From: Woeseia sp.
GTDB lineage: Bacteria > Pseudomonadota > Gammaproteobacteria > Steroidobacterales > Woeseiaceae
NCBI GenBank assembly: GCA_018701055.1
Contig: JABIUH010000225.1
Span: forward strand, 1-5,716
Reading direction: 5' to 3'
DNA: 5,716 nucleotides
Each line of letters starts with the position of its first letter. Within the stretch, counting starts at the first letter, position 1. The notes under the pieces are model-generated. The model made no database searches. It had not been told where the DNA came from and worked only from the letters and a program-made list of their open reading frames with translations. The position numbers and the translations under genes are program-made. This document shows positions 1 to 4,374 of the stretch, piece by piece.

Positions 1-92
1 GGCAGCAGGCAACCGAAGCGCATCGCGAAAAGTGGGGTGGGCAGGACGAGGAAGCTATTCCTGTCAAGCGTTCGAAGGCAACTCGCAGATAA
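1..92 (+). CDS. 3' end of an upstream gene (partial, unidentified)
   Basis: Reading from base 3, one frame stays open for 29 codons and ends at TAA (90-92), 43 bases before the likely ATG of the next gene. The visible tail is very polar and charged (for example HREKWGGQDEEAIPVKR, then a basic end), as is common for the C-terminus of a soluble or cytoplasmic tail. All three forward frames are open at the left edge, so the choice rests on composition and on the clean stop just before the next gene. No domain can be recognised from so short a piece, so no function is offered. If real, this gene and the PLP enzyme could be co-transcribed. Confidence 0.4.
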   Translation, partial: QQATEAHREKWGGQDEEAIPVKRSKATRR

Positions 93-135
93 CGCTGGAT
101 CGGCAACAGACACACAACCAGATCAGGCACAGTTT

Positions 136-1419
136 ATGCAATTCAATCTTGACGACGTACGCGAGCAGTTTCCTGCGCTCGCAATCACTGATGGCAATGT
201 GCCAAGAATTTATTTCGACAACCCAGCGGGGACACAGGTGCCTTTGGGCGTCCTAGGCAAGATGCGCGAGTGCCTCGTCGAGTCCAACGCGAACATTCAG
301 GGCAACTTTCGCACGTCAGATTTAGTCGATGCGACCATTACTGAAGCACATCAGGCGATGGCAGATATGCTAAATGCGCCCTCAGCGGACGAAATCGTGT
401 TCGGCCAGAACATGACGACCATAACCTTGCACTTATCCAGATCAATTGGACGGTTGTTGAGTCCCGGCGATGAGATCATTCTGACGAGAATGGATCACGA
501 CGGAAACGTAGGTCCGTGGTTAATGCTCGCCGAAGACCTGGGCCTGGAAGTAAAGTGGTTACCATTCGATACAGAAACCTTCGAATTCGATTTAGCAGCA
601 CTTGATGAATTGCTCACTTCACGTACCAGGCTCATCTGCGTTGGCGGTGCGAGCAACCTGCTCGGCACGATAAATGATGTGAAGCAAATTTGCGCGAAGG
701 CGAGAGAAGTCGGTGCGTTGTCATACGTTGACGCCGTCCAGTCTGTGCCGCACGTATCCACCGACGTTCAGGACATCGGCTGCGACTTTTTGGTTTGTTC
801 TGCGTACAAGTTTTTCGGACCACACCAGGGGATTCTATGGGGTCGACGGGAGGTCCTGGAGAAGCTCACGCCCTATAAAGTCAGACCTGCCCCGACTGCG
901 ATACCGGGGTGTTTGGAAACCGGCACGCAATCACACGAGGGAATGGCCGGAACATTGGCTGCCGTCGATTATTTTGCATGGATTGGCGAGACCATGGCAC
1001 TCGATTACCACGATCACTACCGCCACTTTTCAGGTCGGCGGCAGTTCGTGCACGCTGCAATGGACTGCCTGTTCGACTACGAAAAGACCCTGGCGGAGAA
1101 ACTTCTTAGCGGCTTGCAGAGCCTGCCGGGCGTTCGTGTGCATGGAATTACGTCGCCCGACGCGTTCGAGCGTCGTGTGCCAACCGTTTCTTTCAGCGTT
1201 GATGGTCTTGATCCTGAAAAAATCGCAGCAGACCTGGCATCATGCAATATTTTTGTGTGGAACGGTCACATGTACGCAGTCGAGGCAGCAAAAGCGCTCG
1301 AGATTTACGATTCAGGTGGAGCAGTTCGGGTCGGCCCAGTGCACTACAATAGCGTTGCTGAAGTTGAGACGGTGTTGAATGCGCTTGAAGATATTCTGCC
1401 GCGGGCGAACGCTGCCTGA
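136..1419 (+). CDS. SufS-like PLP-dependent enzyme (aminotransferase class V, cysteine desulfurase-like), lacks the catalytic Cys
   Basis: This is a complete 427-residue fold-type I PLP enzyme resembling the SufS/CsdA cysteine desulfurase group. Seen in the sequence: an N-terminal FDNPAGTQ segment (residues 27-34); MDHDGNVGPW (119-128), matching the SufS region whose first His stacks on PLP; YVDAVQSVPH (197-206) with Asp199 for the pyridine nitrogen; and CSAYKFFGPHQG (221-232) with Lys225 as the Schiff-base lysine. Arg398 in the segment VRVGPVHYN fits the substrate-carboxylate arginine. The SufS motif RTGHHCA is WNGHMYA here (375-381), so Tyr380 replaces the catalytic cysteine. This matches a known 'cysteine desulfurase-like' clade whose function is unknown. 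Calling it a desulfurase would therefore be unsafe; a lyase, racemase-like or transaminase reaction on an amino acid is possible. ATG 136 is preferred over a GTG at 37 in the same frame because family members begin close to the 'QFPAL' segment and the extra 33 residues are low-quality and overlap the upstream frame. The ribosome site is weak (AGG at 125-127). Confidence 0.88.
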   Translation: MQFNLDDVREQFPALAITDGNVPRIYFDNPAGTQVPLGVLGKMRECLVESNANIQGNFRTSDLVDATITEAHQAMADMLNAPSADEIVFGQNMTTITLHLSRSIGRLLSPGDEIILTRMDHDGNVGPWLMLAEDLGLEVKWLPFDTETFEFDLAALDELLTSRTRLICVGGASNLLGTINDVKQICAKAREVGALSYVDAVQSVPHVSTDVQDIGCDFLVCSAYKFFGPHQGILWGRREVLEKLTPYKVRPAPTAIPGCLETGTQSHEGMAGTLAAVDYFAWIGETMALDYHDHYRHFSGRRQFVHAAMDCLFDYEKTLAEKLLSGLQSLPGVRVHGITSPDAFERRVPTVSFSVDGLDPEKIAADLASCNIFVWNGHMYAVEAAKALEIYDSGGAVRVGPVHYNSVAEVETVLNALEDILPRANAA

Positions 1420-1527
1420 ATCATTGTTGGCAGATCGCATATGCTATTGAGGGAACGCTGTTAGCTCGGGTGGTCTCGACATAAAGCAAGCTCGTCAGAT
1501 TTCCGATAGAAGATACGTGAAGTAAGC
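1420..1527. other. intergenic gap before the envelope cassette
   Basis: This 108-base gap separates the PLP enzyme from the first lipoprotein gene. An imperfect stem spans the preceding stop codon (CTGCC 1412-1416 with GGCAG 1429-1433, extended by GCGA/TCGC after a bulge), but no T-tract follows, so it is not a convincing intrinsic terminator. No well-spaced -35/-10 pair could be defended. The gap probably holds the promoter of the three-gene cassette, because the next two junctions are overlaps and cannot. That placement is inferred from spacing only. Confidence 0.3.
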
Positions 1528-2280
1528 ATGCAGGCAAATCCAATCTATGTTTACCGGTGGGCGCGATGGTCTCAGGTCACGGCATGTGCAATGGTGTTGG
1601 CGCTTACGACGGGTTGTGTTTCTACGCAGACCTCGCAGCAAGTAGAAAATCTTGAATCTATAGCCGAGAATCCGCGCATCATCATGATGCCGCCGGACAT
1701 TCGTTATTATCTATTAACCGCTGGCGGGATTTCTGAACCTCACGCCGAATGGACCCTCGCCGCACAAACGAACTTTTCAAACGCAGCACGGGAGTTTTCA
1801 ACAACGATTGGCACCGACATGCGAATTCTTGATCCCGACGATACAAGCGATTTGGAAGTTGAATATGAACAACTGCACTCTGCCGTTGGCCTAACGATTC
1901 TCGATCACCACTTCGGTGCGACTAAACTTCCTGGCAAGGGCAGCGGTCAGGTGTTCGATTGGTCTCTCGGGCCAGGTGTCAAAGAACTGGGCGACAAACA
2001 CGATGCGGACTACGCCTTGTTTGTTTACTACCGCGATTATCAGGCATCGGGAGGAAGGGTAGCGTTTGCGATTCTTGCAGCGGCCGCCGGGAGCTACGTG
2101 CCGGCGGGCTCCGAACACGGTTTTGCGTCTTTGGTTGATCTACGCACGGGAAACGTCGTCTGGTTTAATCGTGTTGCGGATGGAAGCGGTGAAATGCGCC
2201 AGGAAGATGGTGCGATCGCCGCAATGAAAACATTATTCAGCGATATTCCGACCGCTCAGGATAACGGCACTGCTGAGTGA
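1528..2280 (+). CDS. predicted outer-membrane lipoprotein, first gene of the protease cassette
   Basis: This is a 250-residue secreted protein of unrecognised function. A long basic n-region (Arg10, Arg13) is followed by the hydrophobic run VTACAMVLALTTGC, ending in a lipobox-like LTTGC with Cys30 as the likely lipidated residue. The box has Thr rather than Leu at -3, so it is imperfect. Residue +2 is Val, not Asp, which by the E. coli sorting rule points to the outer membrane. The mature part opens with MMPPDIRYYLLTAGGISEPHAEW (split: MMPPDIRYY 53-61, TAGG 64-67, EPHAEW 70-75), then an alpha/beta stretch. An Ala-rich hydrophobic segment (178-191) precedes SLVDLRTGNVVWFN (201-214), a beta-hairpin pattern common in small periplasmic lipoproteins of the TolB-N/LpoB/CsgG-like fold. 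That fold assignment is a guess. Only a weak purine-rich site (GTGAAG) precedes ATG 1528. The stop overlaps the GTG start of the protease gene by four bases, so the two are probably co-translated. Confidence 0.8.
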   Translation: MQANPIYVYRWARWSQVTACAMVLALTTGCVSTQTSQQVENLESIAENPRIIMMPPDIRYYLLTAGGISEPHAEWTLAAQTNFSNAAREFSTTIGTDMRILDPDDTSDLEVEYEQLHSAVGLTILDHHFGATKLPGKGSGQVFDWSLGPGVKELGDKHDADYALFVYYRDYQASGGRVAFAILAAAAGSYVPAGSEHGFASLVDLRTGNVVWFNRVADGSGEMRQEDGAIAAMKTLFSDIPTAQDNGTAE

Positions 2281-3461
2281 ACACTGGTCGCCACAGAGTT
2301 CTACTTGCGACATTCCTATGCATATGCTCTGCGGTACTTTACGCAGCCGAACCCGAGCCCCTTGGCCATTTAATTGAGCCCGGTTATACCCCGGAAGACG
2401 CGGCAGATGAGCAGGGCTTGTGGCTAGAGATCAAGGAATACGAGCGATCACTTAATCAATCGGCATTGTTGGTGCGACAAGCTGAACTTCGAAACTACAT
2501 CGAAGGAATTGTTTGCCGGGTGGCCGCAGACTATTGCAATGATTTTCGCGTATATCTCGTACGTAACCCAGGCTTCAATGCATCGATAACGGCGACTGGC
2601 ATGATGCAAATCTGGACCGGACTCATTGTGCGTGCATCATCAACCGACGAAATCGCAGCGGTTGTCGGACACGAAATCGCACACTACACGCGACTGCATT
2701 CGTTGCAGGGCTTTCGCCGCTTGAAATCACAAATGGCGTCGGCCAGCGTACTCGATTTAGGCCTTACGATATTAACCGGTGTTCCGGTGCCGCTAGGTCA
2801 GGCGTCGGCGTTGCTTAATTATCTGGCGTTCAATCGGCAGCAGGAAACGGAAGCCGATCTGTTGGGCGTCCAGCTCGTCGCCGCGGCTGCCTATGATCCA
2901 CACGCGTCGTATCGAGTGTGGAATCAGTTGCAGCAAGAGGAAGACGCCGCCGCAGTGAAAAGAGAGAAGGCGGGTGTCTTTTCGCAAACCCATCCCAACT
3001 CGGAGGCGCGGGCTGAGTATCTCTTGCAATACGTATCGCAGGAATTTGGCCCGGCTGATGTTGAGCAAGTGGCAGACCAGGCGTTGCTCAATATCCTGAA
3101 CAACCATTATCTGTTTCTAATGGAGGATCAACTCGATACCAATCGATTTGGCCGAACACGAGAGATTTTGGTTCGCCATACGAAACTTGGTGTAAAACCT
3201 GGTTTGGTTAATTACTTTTTTGGTGAAACCTATCGACAACGTGGCCAACCAGGCGATCGGGAGCTAGCGATTGCTGCCTATACAAAATCGACGGAAAGTG
3301 ACGGCTCACCCCCACAGACATTTAAGAACCTTGGTTACCTGCATCTAAAGGCGGGTGATGTTCCGTTGGCGCAGAAGTACTTTCGCGAATACCTTGAGGC
3401 ACAACCAGATGCATCCGACAGGGCAATGATTGAATTCTATTTAGGGGATCAGGAATCTTGA
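2277..3461 (+). CDS. exported M48-family zinc metalloprotease with C-terminal TPR repeats (BepA-like)
   Basis: This 394-residue periplasmic protease is predicted to hydrolyse or chaperone envelope proteins. A Sec signal peptide is visible: basic start (Arg5, His6, Arg7), hydrophobic core 8-22, likely cut near Ala23/Ala24. The zinc site is HEIAH (132-136; His132, His136, catalytic Glu133), and Glu190 in QQETEAD is the third ligand, with Asp194 at the usual +4 position. THP (238-240) contains His239, matching the regulatory 'His switch' of E. coli BepA. Hydrophobic stretches at 157-183 lie between the zinc motifs and may form the membrane- or substrate-contacting loop. Two TPR-like helical pairs are seen at about 311-340 and 347-379 (the second reads NLGYLHLKAGDVPLAQ). 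BepA is about 487 residues, so this version has fewer TPRs. BepA helps assemble LptD and degrades misfolded outer-membrane proteins; whether this protein does so is inference. GTG 2277 is the only sensible start: it lies inside the previous stop, has no nearby ribosome site, and the next in-frame ATG comes far after the signal peptide. Confidence 0.92.
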   Translation: MNTGRHRVLLATFLCICSAVLYAAEPEPLGHLIEPGYTPEDAADEQGLWLEIKEYERSLNQSALLVRQAELRNYIEGIVCRVAADYCNDFRVYLVRNPGFNASITATGMMQIWTGLIVRASSTDEIAAVVGHEIAHYTRLHSLQGFRRLKSQMASASVLDLGLTILTGVPVPLGQASALLNYLAFNRQQETEADLLGVQLVAAAAYDPHASYRVWNQLQQEEDAAAVKREKAGVFSQTHPNSEARAEYLLQYVSQEFGPADVEQVADQALLNILNNHYLFLMEDQLDTNRFGRTREILVRHTKLGVKPGLVNYFFGETYRQRGQPGDRELAIAAYTKSTESDGSPPQTFKNLGYLHLKAGDVPLAQKYFREYLEAQPDASDRAMIEFYLGDQES

Positions 3462-4054
3462 AATTCGTTAAGCTCATTTTCGTGGCGCTGGGGATTATTC
3501 TTTCTGGATGTACGACAACTTACTCGCTCGTATCACCCGGGGCAGTTGCGGTTGACTCGTTAACCGTCCAAATCGGAAGTGGTTGGAACCGGGCTCCGAG
3601 TACGCAAACTCGTTCAGCTCGCTCGGACGCTGAGACATGGACCAAAGATGGACTATTACTCGATCGACTGGTGATCATCCCAGGCGTGCCTGATGGGGAG
3701 TCGTTGCTTTTTTTAAGGAGTGAATCCGCGGCGTTACCGGTTTTTAGGGCGGACATGTTGCCGAACGAAATTGAAGAGTTGGTTGAATCCTCGATGCTTA
3801 AATTTTTTGGCGAAGGAAACTCGGTCGTAAGTAGCGAAGGATTGCGTCCGTACCGCTTTGGAGATCACGTTGGCTTCATGTTTGAAGTTGATGCAATTGT
3901 TTCGGATAGCCCCCGCTATCGAGGTCTTGTCGGAGCATTTATTGCCAACAATGAATTGTATATTTTGTACTATCTCGCTGCGGTTCCGTATTACTTTGAT
4001 AAACACCTTGTGGAAGCGCAGCGGGCTATTCAAAGCGCCGTGTTGAATCAATAA
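3458..4054 (+). CDS. predicted outer-membrane lipoprotein, third gene of the protease cassette
   Basis: This is a 198-residue lipoprotein of unrecognised function. It has a classic lipoprotein signal: MKFVK, hydrophobic core, then lipobox LSGC with Cys18. Residue +2 is Thr, so outer-membrane anchoring is predicted. After a flexible Ser/Thr-rich linker, the mature part reads as a mixed alpha/beta domain: TWTKDGLLLDRLVIIPG (60-76), an acidic helix LPNEIEELVESSMLKFF (101-117), LRPYRFGDHVGFMFE (128-142), ELYILYYLA (164-172), and a closing helix. The layout recalls small PsbP/Mog1-like domains, but I cannot assign a family. TTG 3458 is chosen because it gives a lysine-containing n-region and lies in the stop of the protease gene (TTGA overlap). 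Purine-rich GGGGAT and AGG lie 4-13 bases before it. A T7 run inside the gene (3708-3714) makes a slippery heptamer. The close coupling suggests it acts with the protease, perhaps as an anchor, cofactor or substrate. Confidence 0.85.
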   Translation: MKFVKLIFVALGIILSGCTTTYSLVSPGAVAVDSLTVQIGSGWNRAPSTQTRSARSDAETWTKDGLLLDRLVIIPGVPDGESLLFLRSESAALPVFRADMLPNEIEELVESSMLKFFGEGNSVVSSEGLRPYRFGDHVGFMFEVDAIVSDSPRYRGLVGAFIANNELYILYYLAAVPYYFDKHLVEAQRAIQSAVLNQ

Positions 4055-4200
4055 GCATAAGCCAGCGGTGTTGCCATCGAATATGAGGCATTGATCGGTA
4101 GCGGCTTTGGATGCATTGCTGATGTTCACATCCATATCGAGCGCGGTTACTACCTGAATGTACGCATGAGTTTCTGAGTAAAGGCTTGTATGCTTCAACA
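4055..4200. other. non-coding stretch between the cassette and the palindromic element
   Basis: No confident gene is present. The only notable content is a short open stretch from 4061 to a TGA at 4175-4177, described separately. Antisense frames here are open only as extensions of frames lying across the preceding lipoprotein gene. Confidence 0.5.
4061..4177 (+). pseudogene. possible remnant of an outer-membrane beta-barrel gene 3' end
   Basis: After two stops in the frame of the preceding lipoprotein gene (4052-4054 and 4058-4060), the same frame stays open for 38 codons to TGA 4175-4177. The end reads DVHIHIERG then YYLNVRMSF. This looks like two beta-strands with a turn, ending in Phe with hydrophobic residues at every second position (Phe, Met, Val, Leu), which is the pattern of the C-terminal signal recognised by the BAM complex. 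There is no good start codon; an internal TTG at 4091 would give 28 residues. It may be the decayed end of a lost gene or simply chance. Confidence 0.2.
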
Positions 4201-4350
4201 GGAGCCTATGGAGGCTGTGCAAAAACACCCTGCGCGTCATTGCGAGCGTAGCGGAGCAATCCATAAAGCGTTGATTTCACTGGATTGCTTCGTCGGCTAC
4301 GCCTACTCGCAATGATGATAGTGCTCTTTCACACAGCCCGTTATGGCTCC
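4201..4350. repeat. 150-base imperfect palindrome (MITE/REP-like interspersed element)
   Basis: The whole segment folds back on itself. Outer arms: GGAGCC 4201-4206 with GGCTCC 4345-4350, and GGCTGTG 4213-4219 with CACAGCC 4332-4338. Inner arms: TCATTGCGAG 4237-4246 with CTCGCAATGA 4306-4315; CGTAGC 4247-4252 with GCTACG 4296-4301; GCAATCCA 4256-4263 with TGGATTGC 4281-4288. A 17-base loop (4264-4280) sits in the middle. The core 'TCATTGCGAG...GCAATCC' resembles a palindromic repeat found dispersed between genes in many bacteria. The right arm carries small insertions relative to the left. It has no coding capacity and no obvious flanking direct repeat, so its insertion history cannot be shown here. 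Confidence 0.85.
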
Positions 4351-4362
4351 CTTTTTTATTTT
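4335..4362 (+). terminator. possible Rho-independent terminator formed by the element's right end
   Basis: The right arm of the palindrome ends in GGCTCCC, followed at once by six T (4352-4357) and ATTTT. In RNA, either the long stem of the element or a small local stem (AGCC 4335-4338 with GGCT 4345-4348, six-base loop) would precede the U-tract. The local stem is only four pairs, so efficient termination depends on the longer fold. It would end transcription from the cassette and insulate the transporter gene. The left end has no matching A-tract, so it would work only in the + direction. Confidence 0.4.
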
Positions 4363-4367
4363 GAGAG
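4363..4367 (+). promoter_or_regulatory. ribosome binding site deciding the TTG start of the transporter
   Basis: GAGAG sits seven bases before TTG 4375. It is the only purine-rich site placed well for a start in this frame. The in-frame stop at 4369-4371 rules out any start further upstream, and later ATGs (4465, 4495) would remove the first membrane segment. Confidence 0.5.
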
Positions 4368-4374
4368 ATGAAAA

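Noticed and set aside
37..135. Longer N-terminus for the PLP enzyme starting at GTG 37
   Set aside because: The extra 33 residues lack family character, overlap the probable end of the upstream gene, and the frame is simply open to the window edge. ATG 136 fits the family length.
713..1378. 221-codon open frame on the + strand inside the PLP enzyme gene
   Set aside because: It is out of frame with a clearly recognisable enzyme and rich in Arg, Ser, Cys and Trp, as expected from a shadow frame.
1405..1438. Hairpin at the end of the PLP enzyme gene as a terminator
   Set aside because: The stem has a bulge and a 12-base loop, includes the stop codon, and no T-tract follows.
1420..1527. Sigma-70 promoter candidates such as TTGGCA 1427-1432 and TTGAGG 1447-1452
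   Set aside because: Neither has an acceptable -10 box at 16-18 bases; calling one would be arbitrary.
3734..4264. 176-codon open frame on the - strand across the third cassette gene and the following gap
   Set aside because: It is mostly antisense to a good lipoprotein gene, has no recognisable motif and its start lies within the palindromic repeat.
4190..4362. Target-site duplication flanking the palindrome
   Set aside because: The bases on either side (ending TTCAACA and starting CTTTTTT) share no convincing direct repeat.
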